NCBI RefSeq assembly: GCF_000828715.1
Contig: NZ_AP014583.1
Location: 3,284,001 to 3,348,000, forward strand
Length of the DNA stretch: 64,000 nucleotides
Direction of reading: 5' to 3'
Origin: Winogradskyella sp. PG-2
GTDB lineage: Bacteria; Bacteroidota; Bacteroidia; Flavobacteriales; Flavobacteriaceae
Both the position numbers and the translations under genes were made by a program. Within the stretch, counting starts at the first letter, position 1, and every line of letters begins with the position of its first letter. The notes under the pieces are model-generated. The model made no database searches. It saw nothing but the letters and a program-made list of their open reading frames with translations, and had not been told where the DNA came from. This document shows, piece by piece, positions 24,986 through 33,670 of this stretch.

Positions 24986-26986
24986 ATGCCTACCATAACG
25001 AAAAGCAACATTGATTACGATAAGCGTAATCTTAGTGATAAAGCTTTATTGAAGCTTTATTATAATATGTTGAAACCTCGATTAATTGAGGAAAAAATGC
25101 TTATTCTTTTACGTCAAGGTAAGATTTCAAAATGGTTTTCTGGAATTGGCCAAGAAGCTATTTCTGTAGGAGTTGCTATGGCTTTAAAGCCAAGTGAGTA
25201 TATTCTGCCAATGCATAGAAATCTTGGAGTTTTCACAACACGTGGTATTCCATTGCACCGTTTGTTTTGTCAATGGCAAGGAAAAGCGAGTGGTTTCACA
25301 AAAGGTAGAGATCGTTCATTTCATTTTGGCACCCAAGAGTATAATATTGTGGGTATGATATCACATTTAGGGCCACAATTGGGTGTAGCAGATGGTATTG
25401 CTTTAGGAAACTTGTTGAAAAAAAACGGAAAGGTAACAGTAGTATTTACTGGTGAAGGAGGAACAAGTGAGGGTGATTTTCATGAAGCTTTAAATGTGGC
25501 TTCTGTATGGCAATTACCTGTTATTTTCTGCATTGAAAATAATGGCTATGGATTATCAACACCAACCAGTGAGCAATATCGATGTAAGAATCTAGCAGAT
25601 AGAGGTAAGGGTTATGGTATGGAATCTTTTATACTAGATGGTAATAATGTTATTGAAACTTATACTAAAGTTAAAAAACTGGTAGAAAGCGTTAGAAAAC
25701 GACCTAGACCAATTTTAATTGAGTTTAAAACCTTTAGACGTCGTGGACATGAAGAAGCAAGTGGTACTAAATATGTGCCTAAGAAGCTGATGCAAGAATG
25801 GGAAGCTAAAGATCCGATTGAAAACTTTAGAAGTTATTTATTTAGCAAAAAAATTCTAACACAAGAAATTGAAGAAACCTATACTAACGAAATTAAAGCA
25901 GATATTGATACCTCACTAGAATCTGCGTATGCTGAAGACGATATAGTCCCTAGTAAAACTAATGAATTAAATGATGTATACAAATTGTTTGATTATAAAG
26001 ACATTAAGCCAAATAAAGATGTTAAAGAACTTCGTTTGATTGATGCTATTTCTGAAGGCTTAAAACAGTCTATGGAAAAACACAAAGACTTAGTAATTAT
26101 GGGACAAGACATTGCTGAATATGGTGGTGTTTTTAAAATTACTGAAGGTTTTGTAAATCAATTTGGAAAAGATAGAGTTCGTAATACTCCGATTTGTGAA
26201 TCTGCTATTATTGAAGCCGGAATGGGCTTATCTATTGCAGGTATGAAAGCGGTTGTAGAAATGCAATTTGCTGACTTTGCAACCTCGGGTTTTAATCCTA
26301 TAGTTAACTATTTAGCAAAATCTCATTATAGATGGGGGCAACAAGCAGATGTCGTTATTAGAATGCCTTGTGGTGGTGGAGTAGCTGCTGGACCATTTCA
26401 CTCACAAACTAATGAAGCTTGGTTTACTAAAACACCTGGCTTAAAAGTAATTTACCCTGCTTTTCCTTATGATGCTAAAGGTTTGTTAGCTACAGCTGTT
26501 AATGATCCAAATCCTGTGCTATTCTTTGAACATAAAGCATTATATAGAAGTATACGACAAGAAGTGCCAACAGATTATTACACCTTGCCATTTGGTAAAG
26601 CTTCAATTTTAAGAGAAGGGGAAGCCGTAACAATTATAACTTATGGTGCTGGCGTAAATTGGGCTTTAGAAACCTTAGAAAATAACTCAGATATTTCTGC
26701 GGACTTAATTGATTTAAGATCATTACAACCTTTAGATAAAGAAGCTATTCTAAACTCAGTTAAAAAAACAGGAAGAGCAATTATTCTTCAAGAAGATTCT
26801 CTATTTGGTGGTATTGCTAGTGATATTTCAGCAATGCTTATGGAAGAATGTTTTGAATATTTAGATGCACCTGTAAAGCGTGTAGCTAGCATGGAAACAC
26901 CTATTCCATTTCTTGGCAATTTAGAAGACCAGTATATGGCGAAAGGTAAGTTTGAAGGGGTTTTGAAAGAATTGTTAGATTATTGA
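24986..26986 (+). CDS. 2-oxoacid dehydrogenase E1, alpha and beta subunits fused (branched-chain type)
   Basis: This 666-residue protein fuses E1-alpha (about 20-325) with E1-beta (about 345-666). The alpha half carries the thiamine-diphosphate motif, starting GEGGTSEGDFHEAL and ending in IENNGYGLST, and a phosphorylation-loop-like HEEASGTKYVP. The beta half has MGQDIAEYGGVFKITEG, the FADFATSGFNP region and DLRSLQPLDKEAIL. The enzyme decarboxylates a 2-oxoacid and acylates the lipoyl domain of E2; this fused form in Flavobacteriaceae is usually annotated as 2-oxoisovalerate dehydrogenase, feeding branched-chain fatty acid primers. E2 and E3 are not in the window. It is monocistronic with its own promoter match. 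Confidence 0.92.
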   Translation: MPTITKSNIDYDKRNLSDKALLKLYYNMLKPRLIEEKMLILLRQGKISKWFSGIGQEAISVGVAMALKPSEYILPMHRNLGVFTTRGIPLHRLFCQWQGKASGFTKGRDRSFHFGTQEYNIVGMISHLGPQLGVADGIALGNLLKKNGKVTVVFTGEGGTSEGDFHEALNVASVWQLPVIFCIENNGYGLSTPTSEQYRCKNLADRGKGYGMESFILDGNNVIETYTKVKKLVESVRKRPRPILIEFKTFRRRGHEEASGTKYVPKKLMQEWEAKDPIENFRSYLFSKKILTQEIEETYTNEIKADIDTSLESAYAEDDIVPSKTNELNDVYKLFDYKDIKPNKDVKELRLIDAISEGLKQSMEKHKDLVIMGQDIAEYGGVFKITEGFVNQFGKDRVRNTPICESAIIEAGMGLSIAGMKAVVEMQFADFATSGFNPIVNYLAKSHYRWGQQADVVIRMPCGGGVAAGPFHSQTNEAWFTKTPGLKVIYPAFPYDAKGLLATAVNDPNPVLFFEHKALYRSIRQEVPTDYYTLPFGKASILREGEAVTIITYGAGVNWALETLENNSDISADLIDLRSLQPLDKEAILNSVKKTGRAIILQEDSLFGGIASDISAMLMEECFEYLDAPVKRVASMETPIPFLGNLEDQYMAKGKFEGVLKELLDY

Positions 26987-27004
26987 AATTATCGTTGTTT
27001 AATT

Positions 27005-27901
27005 TTACTTTTCAATTTTATCATAATTTTTCAATACTTTCAGTGACCACAATGTTTGAATGCCTGCCCATTCTAATTTTGTTCCTTCACTAATTCCATA
27101 CCAAGTATCCCAACGTCCGTCATTTTTTTGTCTATTGATTAATTCTGCTAAATCAGCTTCAATAGTCTCTTTAGCAAATAGAGAATAAAGAATGCTTTCC
27201 GAAGAAGGAGCATAATTTAAACTATGCGGTTTTTCGTAAAGGCTCCAACCATCATCTGATTTATCATTACAAAGGACTCCATCAGCTAAGATCCATTTCT
27301 TTAAGTCGCTAATTACTTTTTTTGCTTTATCCTGACTTGTAGTATGTTTCAAGAACATTAGCCATCTAGGTATGCATAGATAACAAAAAACATGTTTTTC
27401 TTTTATTCGATCAAATTCATTCCAAACAAATTGTTCAGCATTCGTCATCCATGGAATATCTACATTATATTTTTCTAAAATGCCCAATAGCGGTGCTGTA
27501 GTGCTCAAAGCTGCCCATTCTTTTACTGTTTTAAAATGTTCTTCACACGGATAATCACTTTTAGGTCTTAACATCCATGGTATTCCTCCTTTTTCAGTAG
27601 TTACACTTTCAAAGTAAGGCATAAAATCTTTTTGTATTAACTCGGCACTCAAATAGCCAACTTCATCCAAGATTTCAAGAGCCATTATGCTAAATAGTGG
27701 TTGACTTTCTGGTGAAGCTGTGTCTGGTTCCATTCCATGACCAAAACCTCCGTCTGAATTTCGGTAAGCATAAACGGAATGAAATACACCTTCATTATTG
27801 CCATTTTCAAAATAGAATTCAAATAAACGTCTTTCTATCATTCTCGCATTAGACAAAATAAAGTCTTTTGCTTGTAGATAGTTGCTTTTAGATAGTTTCA
27901 T
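27005..27901 (-). CDS. Prenyltransferase/squalene-cyclase-like alpha-toroid protein
   Basis: The 298-residue cytoplasmic protein has repeats of the (alpha/alpha) toroid seen in terpene cyclases and prenyltransferase beta subunits: YAYRNSDGGFGHGMEPD near residue 45 and the C-terminal NRQKNDGRWDTWYGISEG followed by EWAGIQTLWSLKVL, which resemble QW motifs. No DxDD acid motif of squalene-hopene cyclases is visible, so cyclase activity is doubtful. It may be a toroid-fold hydrolase or binding protein. It converges on the E1 gene (18-base gap), and no neighbouring isoprenoid gene supports a terpene pathway. Confidence 0.65.
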   Translation of the reverse strand: MKLSKSNYLQAKDFILSNARMIERRLFEFYFENGNNEGVFHSVYAYRNSDGGFGHGMEPDTASPESQPLFSIMALEILDEVGYLSAELIQKDFMPYFESVTTEKGGIPWMLRPKSDYPCEEHFKTVKEWAALSTTAPLLGILEKYNVDIPWMTNAEQFVWNEFDRIKEKHVFCYLCIPRWLMFLKHTTSQDKAKKVISDLKKWILADGVLCNDKSDDGWSLYEKPHSLNYAPSSESILYSLFAKETIEADLAELINRQKNDGRWDTWYGISEGTKLEWAGIQTLWSLKVLKNYDKIEK

Positions 27902-28094
27902 TTTGGTTTTTCATGATAGTTAAAATGACTTAAAAGTTAATAGAAAAAATACTAGAACAAAGTACTAATACAGTGTAAATATATTTACTTTAATCGAATA
28001 AATATGCATATAGTCGATTTGTAATAGTACTAGTTTGATAATTCTTTTCGACCATGTTTAAAAATATTACATTTAAAAAAAATATCTATTAACT

Positions 28095-30413
28095 ATGAAA
28101 AATACTTTACTTTTTGCTTTTATTTTTATGTTCTCACTGTGCTTTGCGCAAGAGATTCCAGAAGATGTTAAGCCACCTAGTTGGAACTTAGACAACTTAT
28201 CAAATGTAATTCCTTTTAAACTCGCTCCTTTTAATTTAAAAAACCTTCAAGATGAAGATGAAATAAATGATAAAGACCAATCAAAACCATGGAGATTTGG
28301 GCACGATATCTATGTAGATCACAGTTTTAATGATGTTGGTGAATGGACAACCTTAGAAAATGGAGATCGTATCTGGAGAATGTCTTATAAATCTAAAAAT
28401 GCTCATACTATAAACTTTATGTTCGATGTTTTTAGAATACCTGTTGGCGCTAAACTTTATGTATATAATAACGAAAAAACAGACATATTAAGACCTTTTA
28501 CACATCATAATAATAATCCAGAGGAAATATTGGGAACTTGGTTAGTTGAGGGTGATCAAGCTTGGATTGAATATTATCAGCCGGCACATGTAACTGATAA
28601 AGCAAAGATTGTTGTTGGTTCTGTAGTTCATGGTTATCGTACTGCAGAAACTTACCAAAAAGGATTAAATGATTCCGGTGCTTGTAACCAAGATGTAGAC
28701 TGTGATATTACACCAAGTGGTGCAGATCCTTTTGATTTAGATACCGTAAAAGAAAATGTAAAAAAGGCAAATGCTATGATGGTGACTGGATCTAATGGTT
28801 TTTGTTCGGGTACGCTTATTAATAATTCAAATAATGATGGTACACCATATTTTATGACTGCTAATCACTGTGGTGGTGGTGAGGCAGGCTGGGCTTTTAG
28901 ATTTAATTGGAGAAGTCCAAACCCATCATGTTCAACTAATGTTAATAGTACTAATGGTACTTTTAACCAAACAGTAAGTGGAGCAATTTTGAGAGCCAAT
29001 AGTTCAGAATCTGACATGGAGTTAGTGGAAATTACTGATACTAGTTTTTTTAGTAATAACTCAGATCTTGTTTGGGCAGGTTGGAATAGATCTACAACGG
29101 ATCTTCCTGCTCTTAATTTCGGTATTCATCATCCAAATGGGGACATTCAAAAAACATGTAGAGATGATGAAGGTGCTACAAGAGTTGTGTCTCCATTTAA
29201 TGGAAATTCTACTGCAAAAATGTGGTTGATAGACGATTGGGATTTAGGTGTCACTTCTCAGGGATCTTCAGGATCTGCCTTATATAATGAAACAGGCCAC
29301 CTAATAGGAGTGTTGTCTGGTGGCGGTGCTCAGTGTTCTGGAACAGTTGACAATGGCTTATCAGATATTTATGGCCGATTTGGGGTTGCATGGGACTTTG
29401 GAAGCACACAAGCAAGTAGACTTAAAGAATGGTTAGACCCTTCAAATTCTGGAGTCAATGTATTGGATCAATATCCACCATTAGAGACTTTTGGTCTAGA
29501 TGCTCGTGTTAGTGCAGGTTCTGGTAATGATTCAGAAATATGTAATGAAGCCTTTTCTCCTGAAGTGACGCTTATAAATCCAGGAAACTTAACGTTATCA
29601 TCGGCAGATGTAACATACTATATTGATTCAGAATCTAGTACTACTGTTAATTGGTCAGGTTTGTTAACAAGCGGTGGAAGTGTAGTTGTAGCAACACCAA
29701 CATTTAGTAACCTCAGTTCTGGAGATCATACATTTACTATTAGTGTGAACAATCCCAACGCTGGTTCTGACGAAAACACATCAAATGATAATTTTGTTTT
29801 CAATTTTAATGTGTCACCTTCTTATTCAACTTCTGAAATTGTATTTAACATTTTGACAGATAATTATGGATCTGAAACGACCTGGGAATTGAGAAATAGT
29901 TTAGGTGCAATAGTTAGTAGTGGACCTTCAACGCCTTATGCTAATGCTACTACATATCAAGAAACAATAACAATACCTAGTTTTAACGAATGTTACACTT
30001 TTACTATTTCTGATTCAGCGGATGATGGAATTTGTTGCGGTTATGGTATTGGTAATTATAATATTGAAGATGCTAATGGTAACGTAATCATTAATTCTAG
30101 TGGTAATTTTGGTACTTCAGAATCCATATTGTTTAAAGCTCAAGATCCATTAAGTTTAAATGAATTTGGTTTAGATGATTTAGTTAATATATTTCCTAAT
30201 CCTGTAAAAGATAATCTGGGTATTGTTTTAACCAGTATTAGTGAAAATGTTAAGTACCAAATTTTTAATACACTTGGTCAAAATATTGCAAATGGAAATT
30301 TAGAAGGAAATATGATGCATAATATTAATATGTCTCAATATTTAAGTGGAATTTATTTTATTAAGTTAAGTACTTCTTCTAGTACTATAACTAAAAAGGT
30401 CATTAAGAAGTAG
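28095..30413 (+). CDS. Secreted trypsin-like serine endopeptidase with T9SS type A sorting domain
   Basis: The 772-residue protein has a signal peptide (ends CFAQ, residue about 19), a propeptide region, then a trypsin-fold protease domain (about 225-455) resembling lysyl endopeptidases. The triad is visible as H258 (MTANHCGGG), an Asp near 305 (SESDMELVEI) and S394 in QGSSGSALYNETG. Two Ig-like/CARDB-like segments follow (about 470-690). The last 75 residues form a T9SS type A sorting domain (NIFPNPVKDNLGI, then LSGIYFIKLS, ending KKVIKK), so the protein is exported across the outer membrane and lost to the medium or anchored. It is monocistronic with a strong terminator 22 bases after the stop. 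Confidence 0.9.
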   Translation: MKNTLLFAFIFMFSLCFAQEIPEDVKPPSWNLDNLSNVIPFKLAPFNLKNLQDEDEINDKDQSKPWRFGHDIYVDHSFNDVGEWTTLENGDRIWRMSYKSKNAHTINFMFDVFRIPVGAKLYVYNNEKTDILRPFTHHNNNPEEILGTWLVEGDQAWIEYYQPAHVTDKAKIVVGSVVHGYRTAETYQKGLNDSGACNQDVDCDITPSGADPFDLDTVKENVKKANAMMVTGSNGFCSGTLINNSNNDGTPYFMTANHCGGGEAGWAFRFNWRSPNPSCSTNVNSTNGTFNQTVSGAILRANSSESDMELVEITDTSFFSNNSDLVWAGWNRSTTDLPALNFGIHHPNGDIQKTCRDDEGATRVVSPFNGNSTAKMWLIDDWDLGVTSQGSSGSALYNETGHLIGVLSGGGAQCSGTVDNGLSDIYGRFGVAWDFGSTQASRLKEWLDPSNSGVNVLDQYPPLETFGLDARVSAGSGNDSEICNEAFSPEVTLINPGNLTLSSADVTYYIDSESSTTVNWSGLLTSGGSVVVATPTFSNLSSGDHTFTISVNNPNAGSDENTSNDNFVFNFNVSPSYSTSEIVFNILTDNYGSETTWELRNSLGAIVSSGPSTPYANATTYQETITIPSFNECYTFTISDSADDGICCGYGIGNYNIEDANGNVIINSSGNFGTSESILFKAQDPLSLNEFGLDDLVNIFPNPVKDNLGIVLTSISENVKYQIFNTLGQNIANGNLEGNMMHNINMSQYLSGIYFIKLSTSSSTITKKVIKK

Positions 30414-30434
30414 ATTTCTTATTACATACAACTA

Positions 30435-30470
30435 AAAAAGTCAGTTTTTCTATTATAAAACTGACTTTTT
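30435..30470. terminator. Bidirectional Rho-independent terminator
   Basis: Perfect 14-base arms AAAAAGTCAGTTTT (30435-30448) and AAAACTGACTTTTT (30457-30470) flank an 8-base loop. It ends the endopeptidase transcript and, on the minus strand, lies 38 bases after the last micro-ORF, so it would also end that array. Confidence 0.9.
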
Positions 30471-30507
30471 GCATTTAATAACGAATGTGATTAGCATTTG
30501 AATCATA

Positions 30508-30579
30508 TTACATTTTAATATTTTCTAAGTCATCATCTAAGCTATTGGATGTATCGACTATTTTTGATAAAGTTCTCAT
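30508..30579 (-). CDS. Micro-ORF 3 of a tandem array (23 residues)
   Basis: Read on the minus strand, this frame starts with ATGAGAACTTTA like the two copies upstream of it, but then diverges. The peptide begins MRTLSKIVDTSN, continues with an acidic stretch (LDDDLEN) and ends IKM. The leader before the ATG is nearly identical to that before micro-ORF 2. It has no known family. It could be a real peptide gene or the diverged end of a non-coding repeat; the terminator 38 bases downstream suits the end of a short transcript. Confidence 0.4.
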   Translation of the reverse strand: MRTLSKIVDTSNSLDDDLENIKM

Positions 30580-30615
30580 AATTGATTTGATTTTTTTGAT
30601 TGATGAAATGTTATA

Positions 30616-30702
30616 TTACCTATAACGTCTTTTGCAGTTCCAAGTATAACTTTTTGTGTCTGTCGATGTACTTGATAATTGGTTGCTGTTTAAAGTTCTC
30701 AT
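30616..30702 (-). CDS. Micro-ORF 2 of a tandem array (28 residues)
   Basis: The peptide begins MRTLNSNQLSST, contains one Cys and ends TWNCKRRYR, so it is basic at the C-terminus. It differs from micro-ORF 1 at eight bases over 87. Two of these are synonymous and six give conservative changes (N/S twice, E/D, G/S, F/Y, S/C). That pattern is compatible with coding, but the spacer between copies is conserved just as well, so it is not proof. No known family is recognised. Confidence 0.45.
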   Translation of the reverse strand: MRTLNSNQLSSTSTDTKSYTWNCKRRYR

Positions 30703-30736
30703 AATTGTTTGATTTTTTGATTGATGAAATGTTATA

Positions 30737-30823
30737 TTACCTATAACGTCTTTTGCTGTTCCAAGTAAAACCTTTTGTTTCTGTAGATGTATTTGATAAT
30801 TGATTGTTGTTTAAAGTTCTCAT
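30737..30823 (-). CDS. Micro-ORF 1 of a tandem array (28 residues)
   Basis: The first unit of the minus-strand array encodes a peptide that begins MRTLNNNQLSNT and ends TWNSKRRYR. The start ATGAGAACTTTA is shared by all three copies, each preceded by an A-rich leader containing ATCAATY-AAAAAA. The MRTLNxNQLS start loosely resembles leader peptides of small secreted or modified peptides, but there is no double-glycine site and no modifying or export enzyme beside it. Function unknown. Confidence 0.45.
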   Translation of the reverse strand: MRTLNNNQLSNTSTETKGFTWNSKRRYR

Positions 30824-30944
30824 GTTTTTTCGTTTTTTAATTGATTTATACTTTATAGACGACATTAAATATAAAATGTTACAGTACTTTGTATAACATA
30901 GTATTGATTTAACAATTTTTAACTAAAAATGTATCTTTATACTT

Positions 30945-31361
30945 ATGAAGAAACCTATATGTTGTATTTTATTTATAGCCATACTAATATTTTCTTGCAA
31001 GAAAGAAGTGGAGAAGGTGTGCTATAATAAGATATTTCAGGTTACTGCGACTGCCTATAATTCTTTAGCATACCAAACGAGCTCTAATCCGCATATTACG
31101 GCTTTTGGTGATAGCTTAAAACCAGGGATGCGATATATAGCTGTATCAAGAGATTTATTAGATTCTGGATTAGTGCATAATACCAAAGTGAAGCTTGATG
31201 GTTTTGATAGTCTATATATCGTTAAGGATAAAATGAATAGACGTTGGAGAAAACGTATCGATATTTATATGGGTATTGATGTGAAGAAAGCAAAGCAATG
31301 GGGAAAAAGGAAGGTCAACATAGAATATTGCACCCCTTTGAAAGACTCAATTAGTCATTAG
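30945..31361 (+). CDS. 3D-domain lipoprotein
   Basis: The 138-residue protein has a lipobox signal (LIFSCK, Cys about residue 18). The mature part is a 3D domain (the double-psi barrel named for three conserved Asp, as in the C-terminal part of MltA lytic transglycosylases and in resuscitation-type proteins): FQVTATAYNSLAYQ, ITAFGDSLKPGMRYIAVSRDLL and IYMGIDVKKAKQWGKRKV, each here under the length of a full domain. It would be attached to the inner or outer membrane and bind or cleave peptidoglycan; the catalytic Asp cannot be confirmed by eye. It converges on and overlaps the ExbD-like gene by 11 bases. Confidence 0.82.
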   Translation: MKKPICCILFIAILIFSCKKEVEKVCYNKIFQVTATAYNSLAYQTSSNPHITAFGDSLKPGMRYIAVSRDLLDSGLVHNTKVKLDGFDSLYIVKDKMNRRWRKRIDIYMGIDVKKAKQWGKRKVNIEYCTPLKDSISH

Positions 31362-31875
31362 TGCGTTTTACTGGTACCTCAGAAACTATGAAAGGATATA
31401 CTTTTTTAACTACTTCTAATTCTTGTTTAGTCAATGCAATTGGTGTTTTGTTAAACTTTAATTTAGTGTAACGCGCTCTTAAATCGTAATATGCTTTTGA
31501 AATTTCATTTTGAACTTCAATAAATAAACTATATTTAGTTAGAGCATCATGGCTAAGTGAGATTACAGCATCTTTTGGGTGATCTGAAGATTCACTAGAT
31601 TGTTCCCCTTCACAATAATCACAAGCTGATTTACCATCGTTCTCAACAAATGATTTCACTAGCTGTTCTACTTCAGATAGTTCAACAATGTCGTCATTGA
31701 TCATAATTTTTTGGTTTGCATTTAAAGCAATTTTTAAAATATTACGTTCAGGAATATTCTCTTCACAATTATCAGTTTGACAAATACAGGGCAGTTTGCG
31801 TATCATGCCTTTATCAGCTGAAATGGTCGTTGTTACTAAAAAGAAAATGAGTAACAAAAAGGCAATGTCTGCCAT
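31351..31875 (-). CDS. ExbD/TolR-like protein with Cys-rich insert and missing N-terminal start
   Basis: The 174-residue protein has the ExbD transmembrane segment (MADIAFLLLIFFLVTTT, with the proton-path Asp at residue 3) and the periplasmic domain ending VKKVYPFIVSEVP. ExbD works with ExbB and TonB to couple the proton gradient to outer-membrane uptake or gliding; neither partner is nearby. Family members have a short cytoplasmic tail before SMADIAF. The frame upstream of this ATG does encode such a tail (RRHSATVNAGS) but runs into TAA with no ATG, GTG or TTG. The periplasmic part has five Cys (CICQTDNC and CDYC), not typical of the family. It may be functional from this ATG, or have lost its original start. 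Confidence 0.75.
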   Translation of the reverse strand: MADIAFLLLIFFLVTTTISADKGMIRKLPCICQTDNCEENIPERNILKIALNANQKIMINDDIVELSEVEQLVKSFVENDGKSACDYCEGEQSSESSDHPKDAVISLSHDALTKYSLFIEVQNEISKAYYDLRARYTKLKFNKTPIALTKQELEVVKKVYPFIVSEVPVKRTND

Positions 31876-32018
31876 AGATCCTGCATTGACCGTCGCAGAA
31901 TGTCTTCTAAATTATTTCTTAATATATTATTTAAATGTTAATGATTTAGAAGTCACAATAACGATACCAATGTTGTTAAATGTTGTTAACAATTTATTTT
32001 AAAACCCATACAATGTCC

Positions 32019-32026
32019 TATTTTTG
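32019..32026 (+). promoter_or_regulatory. Candidate -7 box for the DEAH helicase
   Basis: TATTTTTG matches TAnnTTTG and lies 29 bases before the ATG at 32056. Confidence 0.4.
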
Positions 32027-32055
32027 CAAAATTAATGTCTTGCTAAACTAATTTT

Positions 32056-33570
32056 ATGTCTACAGAAATAGGAACAATATCACAAAATGCCACTGAGAAA
32101 AGTCTTTATGATTATCAAATTAAAGATCTCAATCGCATTTTTGATGTTATGCGAGACGAGCCTGACAATTTTAATCTCTTATATCAATTACCAACTGGTG
32201 GTGGTAAAACAGTAATCTTTTCTGAAATTGTTAGACGTTATATAGAGCAACATAAAAAGAAAGTCGTTATTCTTACACACAGAATAGAATTGTGCAAGCA
32301 AACTTCTACAGTGCTCTCTGGTTTTAACGTAAAAAATAAAGTTATAAATAGTAAAGTGAAAACTTTACCAGACCAAGATGAATACGAATGCTTCGTAGCC
32401 ATGGTAGAGACTTTAAATAATCGATTATCTGATAATGATTTTGAATTAAAAAATATTGGTCTTGTTATAATTGATGAGGCTCATTATAATTCCTTTAGAA
32501 AACTCTTTAAGTTTTTTGAAACCTGTTTTATACTTGGTGTAACAGCCACGCCTTTGAGTAGTAATATAAAACTACCAATGAAAGATAACTATTATAAGCT
32601 TATTGTTGGTGATGATATTTCTACGTTAATTAAAAATGGGTTTTTAGCAAACGCAGATGTTTACCATTATGATGTAGGTTTAACAACATTAAAAATTGGT
32701 ATTAATGGTGATTACACTGTTAAGTCTTCTGAAGCATTATATACCAATAGTGTAATGCAATCTAAGTTATTATTGGCTTATGAAGAGTTAGCAAAAGGTA
32801 AGAAGACGCTTATTTTTAATAATGGTATATATACGTCTAAAGAAGTCTTTTATACCTTTAAGAAAGCTGGATATAATGTGCAGCATTTAGATAATACAGC
32901 AAGCAAACAAGAACGAAAAGATATTTTAAAGTGGTTTAATGAAACACCAGATGCAGTTTTGTCTTCGGTAAGTATTTTAACCACTGGTTTTGATGAACCA
33001 TCTGTTGAATCCATTATACTCAATAGAGCTACACGTTCATTGACTTTATATTTTCAGATGATTGGTAGAGGAAGTCGTATTTATAATGATAGAAATAGCT
33101 TTCAGGTTATTGATTTAGGAAATAATATTGCACGTTTTGGACCTTGGGATCAGCCAGTAGATTGGCAACACATTTTTAAATTTCCTGATTTTTATTTAGA
33201 AAACATTGTAGATGATGAGTCACTAGAACGTGATTTTGTATATATAATGCCAGATTCATTGAAGCATAAATTTAAAAAATCAATGACTTTGGATTTTGAT
33301 GTTAAGGCAGAATATAAAGATGTTATTAATTTAGGTAAAAAATCATTTACAGTGATTGAGCGTTCTATTGCACAACACTCTCAAATTTGTATCGATAATA
33401 GTGAAGACGTCTACGATGCAAGAGAACTCATTAAAGACCTTCAAGACGAAATAGCTTACCGTATTAAACAATATTGTTATTGTATAATGAATAGCACTCA
33501 AAATTATAAAGATTGGCTTTTTGAAGAGTATAATAGAAAGTTGCGTATAAGTTTTAATGGAAAGTTTTAA
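32056..33570 (+). CDS. DEAH-box superfamily 2 helicase (SSL2/type III-like)
   Basis: The 504-residue protein has both helicase domains. Motif I is LPTGGGKTVIF (about 45-55), motif II is IIDEAHYNS (about 140), motif III is GVTATPL, and the C-terminal domain has STLTTGFDEPSVE-like residues (here SILTTGFDEPSVE) and motif VI QMIGRGSR. It resembles the Ssl2/XPB and restriction-enzyme-like group of DNA helicases, but no nuclease or methylase domain or neighbour is present. It may act in DNA repair or RNA metabolism; the role is unassigned. It is probably monocistronic, with 100 bases before the next gene. Confidence 0.87.
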   Translation: MSTEIGTISQNATEKSLYDYQIKDLNRIFDVMRDEPDNFNLLYQLPTGGGKTVIFSEIVRRYIEQHKKKVVILTHRIELCKQTSTVLSGFNVKNKVINSKVKTLPDQDEYECFVAMVETLNNRLSDNDFELKNIGLVIIDEAHYNSFRKLFKFFETCFILGVTATPLSSNIKLPMKDNYYKLIVGDDISTLIKNGFLANADVYHYDVGLTTLKIGINGDYTVKSSEALYTNSVMQSKLLLAYEELAKGKKTLIFNNGIYTSKEVFYTFKKAGYNVQHLDNTASKQERKDILKWFNETPDAVLSSVSILTTGFDEPSVESIILNRATRSLTLYFQMIGRGSRIYNDRNSFQVIDLGNNIARFGPWDQPVDWQHIFKFPDFYLENIVDDESLERDFVYIMPDSLKHKFKKSMTLDFDVKAEYKDVINLGKKSFTVIERSIAQHSQICIDNSEDVYDARELIKDLQDEIAYRIKQYCYCIMNSTQNYKDWLFEEYNRKLRISFNGKF

Positions 33571-33670
33571 CGTTTTTTTGTAAGGAAGTACATTATTTTC
33601 CGTTTATTTTGAAAAAGGTATAGTTTTTGTACCACAAGTTTATAGATATAAACTAGTCTAAAGTTTTATA

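Larger units (their letters stand above)
30571..30848 (-). repeat. Tandem repeat of about 122 bases, two full copies and a partial third
   Basis: Unit I (30571-30693, 123 bases) and unit II (30694-30814, 121 bases) align along their whole length with eight substitutions and a few one-base indels in A/T runs. A third partial copy follows from 30815. Each unit holds one micro-ORF on the minus strand plus a 34-36 base spacer. The repeat period equals the start-to-start distance of the micro-ORFs. Confidence 0.9.

Noticed and set aside
27005..27901. Terpene cyclase (squalene-hopene type)
   Set aside because: Toroid repeats are visible but the catalytic DxDD motif is not, and no isoprenoid genes are nearby.
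30571..30848. CRISPR array
   Set aside because: The period of about 122 bases is far longer than CRISPR units, the repeated part includes nearly all of each unit, and no cas genes are present.
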